Shown here: in pieces, positions 46,045-53,771 of the stretch
How the letters are laid out: each line of letters opens with the position of its first letter
How positions within the stretch are numbered: the stretch's first letter is position 1
From: Actinomycetes bacterium
GTDB lineage: Bacteria; Actinomycetota; Thermoleophilia; BMS3ABIN01
Direction: 5' to 3'
Assembly (NCBI GenBank): GCA_021791195.1
Contig: JAJYXB010000023.1
Location: 31,658 to 95,657, forward strand
DNA: 64,000 nucleotides
Notes under the pieces: generated by a model
What the model saw: the letters and a program-made list of their open reading frames with translations, nothing else
The model's database searches: none
What the model was told of the DNA's origin: nothing
Program-made: the position numbers and the translations under genes

Positions 46045-46069
46045 CGTATGCCACCGCAAAGATTTTTCC

Positions 46070-46132
46070 CTAGCAGGACGAACTGCACTTGCAGGTACTG
46101 GAACGCCGCCTGCTGACCTTCCTGATCTTCAT
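46070..46132 (-). CDS. 20-aa Cys-rich peptide, putative RiPP precursor
   Basis: The ORF reads MKIRKVSRRR followed by SSTCKCSSSC and TAG. It has a basic leader-like half and a terminal CxCxxxC core with five Ser in the last ten residues. GGGAGG lies 6 nt before the ATG, inside the last codons of the radical SAM gene. The ATG shares four bases with that gene's TGA (ATGA). The same overlap links the two upstream genes, and a terminator follows 26 bp on. Position, strong ribosome-binding site, coupling and composition all support translation. As inference, it is the substrate of the adjacent radical SAM/SPASM enzyme. It matches no RiPP class I can name. Confidence 0.7.
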   Translation of the reverse strand: MKIRKVSRRRSSTCKCSSSC

Positions 46133-47349
46133 CTCACACCTCCCGGATCGGTTGCGGCATCTGGCCTGATGCCGAATTCAGCTCTCTTTCCCCGCCTTTT
46201 TCCCGGGCCGCCGGTTCTGACTCCGTAACGGTAGCACTGGCACGGATCGGGCCCACCGGCGTGAGTATACCCGCCGGCGCGAAATCTGCACCCGCCGCGG
46301 CAGTCTTCCAGGAACTCGCAGTCGCAGCTGAGCTGCTTGAGCCGGACGCGGTCGATCCTTTCCCAGCAGGCGGCCAGGCCATCTTCGATGGTGCCCACCG
46401 GCTTCGCGGCGTAGAAGCCGCAGCGGGCGACGCCGCCATCGGCCATCACCGCCATCAGGTGGGCTCCACAGGCGTAGCCCGGCGACGGTTCATGGACCGC
46501 GCCGCCATAAGAGCGCGCCAGCAGGGGGCCGCCGCCGGCGGGATCCACGAGCAAATCGCTGCCGGCCGCCAGTCTGCCGGCGGGAGAGGGCATGTCAATG
46601 CTCCACTCCCTGACGCCAAGCCCGGCCAGCATCCTGGCAAGGGCATCGAAGTCATCAAGGTTGCGGCTGTGCACCATTGTGGCAACCGACACCTGGACTC
46701 CGGCGTCCGCCAGCAGTCCCAGCGCCGCCACCGCCCGGTCAAAGGCGCCGGCGCCGCGCAGACAGTCATGGGCGTCGCGCATGCCGTCGAGGCTGACCTG
46801 CACCTCCTGGAAGCGGAGCCGCCGGACCACATCCCTAGTCAGCAGCATGCCGTTGGTCATCAGCACCGTGCGCAGATCCTTGCCATCAACGATCTCGTTG
46901 ATGGCAGCGAACTGGCTGTGCAGCAGCGGCTCGCCGCCCGAGATCATCAGCCGCAGACCCTGCAGCCCGACAAATTCGTCAACCAGCCGCTCAAACCGTG
47001 ACAGGCTGAGTTCACGCTTTCCGGCCGCGCCACCGAAACAGTGGCGGCAGACGAGATTGCATCTGTCCGTGATGTGCACCAACAGATAGCGGAGGGACGG
47101 GACAGGGGCGCGGCCGGCGATTATGCCCCTTTGCCGCGCGCTTCGGGCTGGCTCCAGGATCCCCTCTTCGAGGCAGTAATCCACAAAAGCGGCATCTTCT
47201 GAGCCGGCCGGACGCTCCCGGCCGGAGCCACAGCCCTCGATAAAATCAAACGCCTGCCGGTTGAGCACATACAGCTCGTCTGTGGCGCGGTTGTAGACGC
47301 ACGGCTCCTCCAGCAATTTGGGGCTGCATTCGGGGGTCAGGCGAATCAT
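46129..47349 (-). CDS. Radical SAM/SPASM peptide-maturase-like enzyme with PqqD-like N-terminus
   Basis: This 406-aa protein begins with a PqqD-like segment (about 15-70: VYNRATDELYVLNRQAFDFIEGC..AAFVDYCLEEGILE), a likely peptide-recognition element. The radical SAM cluster motif is CNLVCRHC (C97, C101, C104), with RLMISGGEPLLH and VLMTNGMLLT in the barrel. The C-terminal SPASM region has many Cys (GYACGAH, ARCGFY, SCDCEFLEDCRGGCR, DPCQCYRYG) for auxiliary Fe-S clusters. Such enzymes install thioether or C-C bonds in peptides. ATG at 47349 overlaps the upstream gene's TGA; in-frame codons further upstream lie inside that gene. The peptide gene overlaps the stop. Confidence 0.92.
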   Translation of the reverse strand: MIRLTPECSPKLLEEPCVYNRATDELYVLNRQAFDFIEGCGSGRERPAGSEDAAFVDYCLEEGILEPARSARQRGIIAGRAPVPSLRYLLVHITDRCNLVCRHCFGGAAGKRELSLSRFERLVDEFVGLQGLRLMISGGEPLLHSQFAAINEIVDGKDLRTVLMTNGMLLTRDVVRRLRFQEVQVSLDGMRDAHDCLRGAGAFDRAVAALGLLADAGVQVSVATMVHSRNLDDFDALARMLAGLGVREWSIDMPSPAGRLAAGSDLLVDPAGGGPLLARSYGGAVHEPSPGYACGAHLMAVMADGGVARCGFYAAKPVGTIEDGLAACWERIDRVRLKQLSCDCEFLEDCRGGCRFRAGGYTHAGGPDPCQCYRYGVRTGGPGKRRGKRAEFGIRPDAATDPGGVR

Positions 47350-47600
47350 CCGGCCGCGTGTCCCCCGGGCTCCAACGCCTCCGCCAGCTTTTCCGGCGTC
47401 AGCGCCCCGCGCACAATCAGCAGCTTTAACATCCGGAAGCAGGAACACTCGAGATCATCCTCATGGTCCTCGTGGAAAAAATCGCAATCGCGGCAGAGCA
47501 ACTCCCGCAACTCCGCCAACCCAAGATCGGACCGCGCTCCCAGGTTCGCGGCCGCCCTTCTCAGGCCCGGAAAGTCATGTTCGCTCAAATTCATCTCCAT
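47346..47600 (-). CDS. 84-aa Cys-rich protein, partner of the radical SAM enzyme
   Basis: A small acidic protein with a probable metal-binding centre: CRDCDFFHEDHEDDLECSC (C36, C39, C51, C53, with two His between). It is flanked by a helical N-terminus and a helical C-terminus (FRMLKLLIVRGALTPEKLAEAL). I recognise no named family. It is the first gene of the operon, and its TGA overlaps the radical SAM ATG in an ATGA. Possible roles are an electron carrier, a scaffold, or an accessory binder of the peptide. ATG at 47594 is an alternative start. A -10/-35 pair lies just upstream. Confidence 0.75.
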   Translation of the reverse strand: MEMNLSEHDFPGLRRAAANLGARSDLGLAELRELLCRDCDFFHEDHEDDLECSCFRMLKLLIVRGALTPEKLAEALEPGGHAAG

Positions 47601-47613
47601 CTTGTTTGTGACA

Positions 47614-47641
47614 TAAATATGTAATTTCGCGCAGATATCAA
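47614..47641 (-). promoter_or_regulatory. Possible promoter of the peptide/radical SAM operon
   Basis: On the minus strand, TTGATA (47636-47641), 16 nt, TATTTA (47614-47619). The start point would be within about 10 nt of the first ATG, so the mRNA would have almost no leader. The surrounding bases are AT-rich compared with the genome. Confidence 0.4.
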
Positions 47642-48209
47642 GTTATCCTTGCCAGCCACGCCTGCAGCAAGATACTTGACAGCGTCGTCACTGTCATGGT
47701 GTCAACTGCACTGGCCGGAATCATGATTATCAAAGGACTGGTGTTTCATCGAAATCCGCGGTGGCCCGTATCCAGTTATTACCCGCTGTCGCAATATTCA
47801 ACCACCAATTATCTTCCGCGGGCGATGAGAAATACATGCGGCTGGCGGCCGCGATCAGCCGCCGGAGACGCGGCGGCAAGGGGGCAGCCATGCCGCTGGT
47901 GCAACACGGCGGCCGCAGGGATCCAGCACCGCCTACGGCGCCATTTTTCCCCGCGACGCCGGGGCTTTATCGGCCCAAATAAATGTCAATGATGATCGAA
48001 TTAAGTTTGCTATAATGGCGTGCCTGTATCCCACCAAAAAACCTTCCTAATGCAGGTACTTTAGTTTTCTTGGTTGCAATATGTCAAGTTGGGGCAGACG
48101 TTTCTTGACAATTCAATATGGGTAATATTTAATAGCCGCAGGAATACCCCTGTGGGGTAATTTCTGAAATCGCCTGCAGCATCTCGTTCCGGGCTTTTGG
48201 GGAGGCACC
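47642..48209 (+). promoter_or_regulatory. Intergenic region with two promoters for the cytochrome operon
   Basis: No convincing gene lies here. Two promoter-like sites read towards the cytochromes. One is an extended -10 TGCTATAAT at 48008-48016. The other, better, is TTGACA (48105-48110), a 17-nt spacer and TTTAAT (48128-48133). Between the second site and the leader ORF is a short ACCCC-TGT-GGGGT dyad near 48147-48159. The stretch 47642-48007 is free of recognisable RNA, repeat or gene features. Confidence 0.55.
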
Positions 48210-48284
48210 ATGGAACCTGACAGGCAAGCGGGATGTGTTGCGGCGGGGGACCCTGATCGACCGTGTAGCGGTGACCGGCGATGA
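48210..48284 (+). CDS. 24-aa leader ORF coupled to the 12-haem cytochrome
   Basis: ATG at 48210 has a strong GGGGAGG 5 nt upstream. The ORF encodes MEPDRQAGCVAAGD then PDRPCSGDRR, ending in TGA at 48282-48284. That stop overlaps the cytochrome ATG (ATGA). The cytochrome has no ribosome-binding site of its own and has in-frame stops just upstream, so reinitiation from this ORF is the likely mode of translation. The peptide looks unstructured and resembles no family I know. Confidence 0.5.
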   Translation: MEPDRQAGCVAAGDPDRPCSGDRR

Positions 48285-49270
48285 GATGGGTGTCGCGCAA
48301 AGCCAGAGGCTTTGGTGGCCGCCTGTCACGCCTGTCGGTTACGAAGAAGGCCGTACTGGGTTCGATGGCGATGATCGTGCTGTTCAGCGGCAGCTACGGC
48401 AGCTTCAGGATGTACAGTTATTCGCAGGATGACCCGGCTTTCTGCCGGCAATGCCATACGATGGAAACGGCATGGGACAAGTGGTCAAACAGCGAGCACA
48501 GCAAAGTCAACTGTCATAGCTGTCACGAGGTCAGTCCGATTGCAGGCGCGGAGCTGGTGATCAATTATCTGATCGAGAAGCCGGACCGCAATACCAATCA
48601 CGCCACCGTTCCTGACCAGGCCTGTAAGAACTGCCATTACAGCGGCGATCCGGAATGGGTACAGGTGGCCAGCACGGCCGGGCACAAGGTGCATGCGCAG
48701 CAGAACAATATTGCCTGCCAGACGTGCCACGGGATGTTGCTGCACCGGTTCAAGCCGGCGACGGACATCTGTTATGCCTGCCATCCGGACCAGGTGAAGG
48801 GGCAGCAGCAGGAGATCAAGGTACCGCAGATGCAGGAGTTGCATTGCCAGGAATGTCACCAGTTTTTGCGGGAAAACAGTCCGCTCAGGCCTACCAGGGA
48901 AACCTGTCTGAGCTGTCACCAGAAGCTTCCCAGCCAGAGCGTGACTTTCCCGGACAACGCGCCGATGAAGTGGGATTGCAGCGAGTGTCACAAACCGCAC
49001 GAAGCAGCAAAACCCACCGTCGACTGCAATTCCTGTCATGCGCAGGTGCGGACGGAAGGGCTGCACGCCGCGAGCACGCATTCGCGGACCGCCTGCCAGA
49101 CCTGCCACAAACCGCACGAATGGAAGGTGACCAGCCGCGACAAGTGCCTGACGTGCCATGGCGACAAGGCCCGGCACAATCAGGGACAGTTTTGCGGCGG
49201 ATGCCATTCCTTCAGGAAGCCGGCGGGGGCCGCACCCACGGGCGCCGGCCAGGCGCAGTATGGCAGTTAA
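48281..49270 (+). CDS. Dodecahaem c-type cytochrome with NapC/NirT-like anchor
   Basis: This 329-aa protein has one N-terminal membrane helix (KKAVLGSMAMIVLFSGSYGSF) after a basic lead. It then has twelve CxxCH haem motifs: CRQCH, CHSCH, CKNCH, CQTCH, CYACH, CQECH, CLSCH, CSECH, CNSCH, CQTCH, CLTCH and CGGCH. The first haem region (DDPAFCRQCHTM) is NapC/NirT-like, which suggests electron exchange with the quinone pool. The remaining haems could form a wire through the cell wall. It heads an operon encoding a molybdoenzyme complex. The start is ATG at 48281, coupled to the 24-aa leader ORF. Confidence 0.92.
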   Translation: MRWVSRKARGFGGRLSRLSVTKKAVLGSMAMIVLFSGSYGSFRMYSYSQDDPAFCRQCHTMETAWDKWSNSEHSKVNCHSCHEVSPIAGAELVINYLIEKPDRNTNHATVPDQACKNCHYSGDPEWVQVASTAGHKVHAQQNNIACQTCHGMLLHRFKPATDICYACHPDQVKGQQQEIKVPQMQELHCQECHQFLRENSPLRPTRETCLSCHQKLPSQSVTFPDNAPMKWDCSECHKPHEAAKPTVDCNSCHAQVRTEGLHAASTHSRTACQTCHKPHEWKVTSRDKCLTCHGDKARHNQGQFCGGCHSFRKPAGAAPTGAGQAQYGS

Positions 49271-49413
49271 GAAAGATTTGACCGCCTGAGCGATCGATAC
49301 GGTGGTCGGGAATGAATACCGGTTGGGCTCCGGCTCACTTTGCCGCGCTTGACCGGGAGCCGCCGGCGGCTCCGCCCAGCAAGCACGGCTGCCGGCAGAA
49401 ACAGAGGTTGAAC

Positions 49414-49551
49414 ATGTGGTACATCATGGACAACATGCGGTTCTTCCTGATGAATGTCATCGCGACAACCGCAATCCTGACCGGACTCACGTTCGGCATT
49501 CCTCCTTTAATAAATTGGCTGACAAGGAAGCTTCACCAGGATGAGGATTAG
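49414..49551 (+). CDS. 45-aa single-span membrane protein
   Basis: The ORF reads MWYIMDNMRFFLMNVIATTA, a hydrophobic span, and a charged end (WLTRKLHQDED). ATG at 49414 has AGAGGT upstream. The same frame is open from an ATG at 49312, but those 34 extra residues are Pro/Ala/Arg-rich and unlike a membrane lead. It lies between the cytochrome and the Fe-S subunit of the complex, so a small accessory subunit is plausible. I know of no family match. The following 233 bp to the Fe-S gene show nothing I can support. Confidence 0.55.
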   Translation: MWYIMDNMRFFLMNVIATTAILTGLTFGIPPLINWLTRKLHQDED

Positions 49552-49784
49552 CAAGGCCCGCCGGGAATCGGCTGTAAGGACTCCGCGTAATTATCTGGCA
49601 ATCGCGTCAGGCGCATGGCTTGCCCCTGTGTGCGCGCGCGCCGGCCTTGCCCGCGGGAAATCCGTCCAGGGCAATAGCTTCATGAAAGGCAAAGCAGCAT
49701 ACATCAACAGGCACGCAAGCACTAACTGACGGCAGCACCAGAACATTACCGGTAGGTCAACGTCAAAGACTCAGGGAGGGCAGG

Positions 49785-50408
49785 TTGGCCAGAAAACGCT
49801 ACGCGATGGTGATCGACATGCGCCGCTGTATCGGCTGCCATGCCTGCACGGTCGCCTGCAAGGCCGAGATGGCCGTGCCGCTGGAAGTCAACGCCACCTG
49901 GCTGAAGATCATCGAGAAGGGCGCCTACCCGGACACTCGCCGTTTCTACTTGCCCCGCATGTGCAACAACTGTACGGACGCCATCTGCGCCCGCAACTGC
50001 CCCACCCAGGCCACCTACAAGCGCGACGACGGCATCGTCGTCGTCGATCAGCATCGCTGCATCGGCTGCAAATACTGCATTGCCTCCTGCCCTTATGACA
50101 CCCGCTTTATCAACCCGCTGAAGAATATCGTGCAGAAGTGCTTCTTCTGCCAGCACCGTGTCGACGCCGGCCTGGAGCCGGCCTGTGTCGAGAGCTGTCC
50201 CACGCGCGCGATGGTCTTCGGCGACCGCAACGACAACAAGAGCGAGATCTCGCAGCTGCTGGCCTCCAATGCCACTACGGTGCTGAAAAAAGAAATGGAG
50301 ACTAATCCCAACGTCTATTACATCGCGGCGGACGAGACCGTGATGAGCAATGTCGAGAAAGGCATCAACTACCGCACGGAAGGAACGATTACCAAGCTGC
50401 GCCTCTGA
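49785..50408 (+). CDS. Fe-S subunit of a CISM oxidoreductase (PsrB/DmsB/NrfC type)
   Basis: This 207-aa electron-transfer subunit should hold four [4Fe-4S] clusters. Visible Cys groups are CIGCHACTVAC (C15, C18, C21, C25), CNNCTDAICARNCP, CIGCKYCIASCP, and CFFCQHRVDAGLEPACVESCP. No Tat signal is present, as is usual when it travels with the catalytic subunit. The start is TTG at 49785 with GGGAGGG about 6 nt upstream. It is followed by NrfD and the molybdopterin subunit, the standard BCA set in this operon. Confidence 0.93.
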   Translation: MARKRYAMVIDMRRCIGCHACTVACKAEMAVPLEVNATWLKIIEKGAYPDTRRFYLPRMCNNCTDAICARNCPTQATYKRDDGIVVVDQHRCIGCKYCIASCPYDTRFINPLKNIVQKCFFCQHRVDAGLEPACVESCPTRAMVFGDRNDNKSEISQLLASNATTVLKKEMETNPNVYYIAADETVMSNVEKGINYRTEGTITKLRL

Positions 50409-50453
50409 GCGGCGCGGCTGTGCCTGGCTGACAACGAAAGGGAGACGGTCCAG

Positions 50454-51374
50454 ATGGACAACACAGATGTAAATGTGGTCTATTCTGTCCAGCACCAGCT
50501 GCCGCTGGTGATGTACATCGGCCAGTACTTTTTCTTCACCGGGCTGAGCGCCGGCTCGTTTGTCATCTCCGTGATCGCGACGCTGCTGGGGCGAAAGGAG
50601 TTCAAGCCGATCGGGAAGATCACCGCCCTTCTGGCGCCGATCCTGCTGATCATCGCCCCGCTGAACCTGATCCTCGACCTGGAGCAGCCGCTGCGGTTCT
50701 GGCACCTGTTCGTCTTTTACAACTGGACCTCGCCCATCACCTATGGCTCTTTCCTGCTGACGGCGTACCCGGTCATGGGTGTCATCTACGCCATCATGGT
50801 CTATACCAACCGGCAGAAAGCGGCGAAGATCCTCGGCATCCTCGGCATCCCGCTGGCGATCTCGGTGCACGGCTACACCGGCTTCATTCTGGCGCTGGCC
50901 AAGGCGCGGGCGCTGTGGAACACTGCCGCCATGCCGACCATCTTTCTGGTGTCGGCGATGGTGTCGGGCATCGGCCTGGTGGTGATCATCGCCGCCGCGC
51001 GCTGGAAGTGGTTTGACAAGGCCGCCACGGTAGAGCAGCGCGAGAAGGACAAACGGCTGATCATCCAGCTGGCGCAGTTCATGGCCTACATCATCATGCT
51101 CGACCTGTTCCTGATCCTGTCCGACATCCTGGTCCTGCTGACCGCGCATTCGGATGCCTACCAGGCGGGCATGCTGATCCTCACCGGCAACTTCGCGCCG
51201 CTGTTCCTTGGTGTGGAGATCTTCCTGGGCTCGCTGGTGCCCATGGTGCTGGTGCTGGGGCCGACACGCAAATCGATGAAGGCCATCGTCATCGCCTCCA
51301 TCCTGGTGAACATCGGCGTCTATGCCATGCGTTTTGTCATGGTCATCGGCGGCCAGTCGATCCCACTCAGCTAG
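50454..51374 (+). CDS. NrfD/PsrC-family quinone-interacting membrane subunit
   Basis: This 306-aa protein has about eight to nine membrane helices. YIGQYFFFTGLSAGSFVIS near the start and LIIAPLNLILDLEQPLRFWHLFVFYNWTSPITYGSFLLTAYPVMG are typical NrfD blocks, including the acidic and Arg/Trp residues near the quinone site. It probably passes electrons between menaquinol and the Fe-S subunit. The ATG at 50454 has GGGAGACGG upstream, and the catalytic subunit starts 1 bp after its stop. Confidence 0.92.
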   Translation: MDNTDVNVVYSVQHQLPLVMYIGQYFFFTGLSAGSFVISVIATLLGRKEFKPIGKITALLAPILLIIAPLNLILDLEQPLRFWHLFVFYNWTSPITYGSFLLTAYPVMGVIYAIMVYTNRQKAAKILGILGIPLAISVHGYTGFILALAKARALWNTAAMPTIFLVSAMVSGIGLVVIIAAARWKWFDKAATVEQREKDKRLIIQLAQFMAYIIMLDLFLILSDILVLLTAHSDAYQAGMLILTGNFAPLFLGVEIFLGSLVPMVLVLGPTRKSMKAIVIASILVNIGVYAMRFVMVIGGQSIPLS

Positions 51375-51375
51375 C

Positions 51376-53757
51376 ATGAAGAACTTTATGTCAAGCATAA
51401 CCCGCAGGGACTTTCTCAAGCTCGGCGCCGCCAGCACGGCGATGCTGGCGATCGAGAGCCAGCTGCATCCGCTGGCGCAGGCGATGGAGCTGATGGACGG
51501 CGGCCGCTCGGTCAACCGCACCTCCGGCCTGCCGCGCTCGTCCCTGCCCAGCACCTGCACGCAGTGTCCCGCCGGCTGCGGCATCGTTGGCTACGTCGAA
51601 GAGAGCAAGCTGGTCAAGATCGGCGGCAACCCCAAGCACATCAGCAACCAGGGGGCGCTGTGCGCCCGAGGCCAGGCCGGCATCAACGCGCTTTACGATC
51701 CCGACCGGGTGCTGACGCCGCTGAAGCGTGTCGGTGCGCGCGGTGAGAACCGCTGGTCCGAGATTGACTGGCGGCAGGCTTATGATGAAGTGGCCAAGGC
51801 GATGCAACCGCTCAGGTCCCAGCCGGGCCAGTTCGTCTACATGACCGAGGACCTGGGCAACGACACCTTGGGACGGCGTTTCACCAGCGCGTTCGGTTCG
51901 GCCAACGCCCTGGGCGCGGCGGGCATCTACGACGCCAACAAGCTGGTAGCCACCCAGCTCACCTGGGGCGCCGCCGGCGACATGCCCGACGTCTCCCGCA
52001 CCAAATACATGCTGGTCTTCGGCGCCAACCCGCTGGAGAGCCACCCCCAGTTTGTCGGTTTCGCCCGCCGCCTGATCGATGGCATGCAGCAGAATCAGGC
52101 GAAAGTCGTGACTTTCGATGTGCGCCTCACCAATACATCCACGCGCGCCAACGAACTCTATTACGTCAATCCCGGGACCTACGCCCTGGTGGCGCTGGCG
52201 ATGGCCAATGTGATCATGCGGGAAGGGTTGCACAACGCCGCGTTCATCGACCAGTGGACGAACGTCCGCTCGCAGGACCTGGCGGCGCACCTGGCGCAGT
52301 TCACGCCCGAGAGGGCCGAGGCGGAGTCGGGTGTGAGCGCCGCGGTCATCCGGCGCGTGGCTACCGAATTTGCCACCACCAGCCCGGCCACGACCATCTC
52401 CGACGGCATAGTCTCGACACATGGCAACGGCACCCAGAGCGAGCGCGCCGTGATGCTGCTGAATATCATCACCGGCAACATCGACAATCGCGGCGGCCTG
52501 TGCATGCCGCGGCAGTACAATCTGCCCGATTCCGGCCCGGTGCCGCCGGCGCCGGCGCCCACGGCGCTGAGCAATCCGGTCGATCTGCCGCTTGCATTGC
52601 AGCAGTCGATCGACCGGTCATGGCAGCTGATCCGCGACCGCCAGTACCGGGTGGGTTTGCTGATGACGCACGGATACAACCCCGTTTACTCCAATCCGGA
52701 CGGCGGCAGCGTGCACGACACGCTGGTGGATGAGACCCTGGTGCCGATGCATGTGGCGGTCAGCCCCTTCATGACCGAGACGGCGGCGCTGGCGGACATC
52801 GTCCTGCCGGAAACGACTTATCTGGAAGGCTGGGATCTGGAGGTGCGCTCTTCGCCCGAACTGGTGCCCTTCGTGGCCCTGCGCCAGCCGGTGGTGCCGC
52901 CGCTTGGCTCGTCCAAGCCGTTCTTCGACATCGCCACGGACCTTTCCGGCCGCATCGGCGGGGGCATGGAGCAATATTTCGCGTTCAAGTCGGTGCAGGA
53001 TTATCTGACGGCGCGCATCCAGAGCGTGCCCGGGCTGGTCGCGGCCGGCGGCCTCGACTATCTCAAACAGCACGGTGTCTGGTACGACCCCAAGAGCAAG
53101 CCCAATTATGGTTCGTTCAGCGGCGGCGGCTTCGCCACGCCTTCCGGCAAGATCGAGGTAAGCTCGGCGCGGCTCAAGGAGCGGGGATTCTCGGCGCTGC
53201 CGACATACCAGCCGATCCCGGCCTTTGGCTCCCTGTCGCAGGACGAGCTGGTGCTGACGATCTATGACACCGCCATCCAGACTGACGCCAAGACCGCCAA
53301 CAGCATGTGGCTGGATGAGATCCTGCACAACAATCCGGTATGGCTCCATCCCGACACCGCCTCGCAGCTCGGCATCAAGGATGGCGACAAGGTCAAGGTC
53401 GTGCGGACCGCCCGCACCGGCCAGGGCGTTACGCCGGTGGACAACAGCCAGCTCGACCCGCGGGAGAGGTCGCTGCAAACGACAGCGTTTATCACCGAGG
53501 GCATCCATCCACGCGTTGTGGCGATGGCCAACGGTGTCGGTCACAGCGGCTTCGGCCGCATCGCCCAGGGACAGAAGATCAATCCGGACGATGTCGAAAG
53601 GCCGCTGCGGGATCCCAATACCGATCTGGTCTGGTGGGGCAAGAAAGATGGCACTGGCGCCAATGCCAAGCTGATCGTGCCGGCGATGCCCGAGCCGGTC
53701 GGCGGCGGTCAGGCCTGGGGTGACGTCGTGGTAACCGTCGGCAAAGTCACAGAGTAG
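51376..53757 (+). CDS. Molybdopterin oxidoreductase catalytic subunit, Tat-exported
   Basis: This 793-aa DMSO-reductase-family enzyme starts with a Tat signal (SITRRDFLKLGAASTAMLA). The N-terminal [4Fe-4S] motif is C61-TQ-C64-PAG-C68 ... C96. The bis-MGD contacts include VFGANPLESHPQF, GNGTQSERAVMLLNIITGNIDNRGG, MTHGYNPVYSNPD, LADIVLPETTYLEGWD and a C-terminal domain (DTASQLGIKDGDKVKVVR). At the expected Mo-ligand site I read GIYDANK (Y185-D186), with no Cys or Sec. It resembles the PsrA/PhsA group overall, but the substrate is unknown. The start lies 1 bp after the NrfD stop. Confidence 0.9.
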   Translation: MKNFMSSITRRDFLKLGAASTAMLAIESQLHPLAQAMELMDGGRSVNRTSGLPRSSLPSTCTQCPAGCGIVGYVEESKLVKIGGNPKHISNQGALCARGQAGINALYDPDRVLTPLKRVGARGENRWSEIDWRQAYDEVAKAMQPLRSQPGQFVYMTEDLGNDTLGRRFTSAFGSANALGAAGIYDANKLVATQLTWGAAGDMPDVSRTKYMLVFGANPLESHPQFVGFARRLIDGMQQNQAKVVTFDVRLTNTSTRANELYYVNPGTYALVALAMANVIMREGLHNAAFIDQWTNVRSQDLAAHLAQFTPERAEAESGVSAAVIRRVATEFATTSPATTISDGIVSTHGNGTQSERAVMLLNIITGNIDNRGGLCMPRQYNLPDSGPVPPAPAPTALSNPVDLPLALQQSIDRSWQLIRDRQYRVGLLMTHGYNPVYSNPDGGSVHDTLVDETLVPMHVAVSPFMTETAALADIVLPETTYLEGWDLEVRSSPELVPFVALRQPVVPPLGSSKPFFDIATDLSGRIGGGMEQYFAFKSVQDYLTARIQSVPGLVAAGGLDYLKQHGVWYDPKSKPNYGSFSGGGFATPSGKIEVSSARLKERGFSALPTYQPIPAFGSLSQDELVLTIYDTAIQTDAKTANSMWLDEILHNNPVWLHPDTASQLGIKDGDKVKVVRTARTGQGVTPVDNSQLDPRERSLQTTAFITEGIHPRVVAMANGVGHSGFGRIAQGQKINPDDVERPLRDPNTDLVWWGKKDGTGANAKLIVPAMPEPVGGGQAWGDVVVTVGKVTE

Positions 53758-53771
53758 GCAGGGGGCCAGAG

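Noticed and set aside
47701..47992. Short ORFs in the gap before the cytochrome operon
   Set aside because: There are no ribosome-binding sites, the composition is Arg/Pro-rich, and two frames overlap each other; nothing resembles a protein family.
48138..48284. A c-di-GMP (GEMM) riboswitch before the multihaem cytochrome
   Set aside because: Such riboswitches precede cytochromes in other anaerobes and the text has CAGGCAAGCGG and GGTGACCGG, but the GGGCAAACC and CGCAAAGCC core blocks are missing. A leader ORF explains the region better.
49541..49729. A 62-codon plus-strand ORF after the 45-aa membrane protein
   Set aside because: It overlaps the preceding stop, has no ribosome-binding site, and encodes Arg/Ala-rich sequence typical of random GC-rich frames.
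49746..53544. Long minus-strand frames opposite the molybdoenzyme operon
   Set aside because: The same antisense effect applies. The translations are His/Arg/Ala/Gly-rich without motifs.
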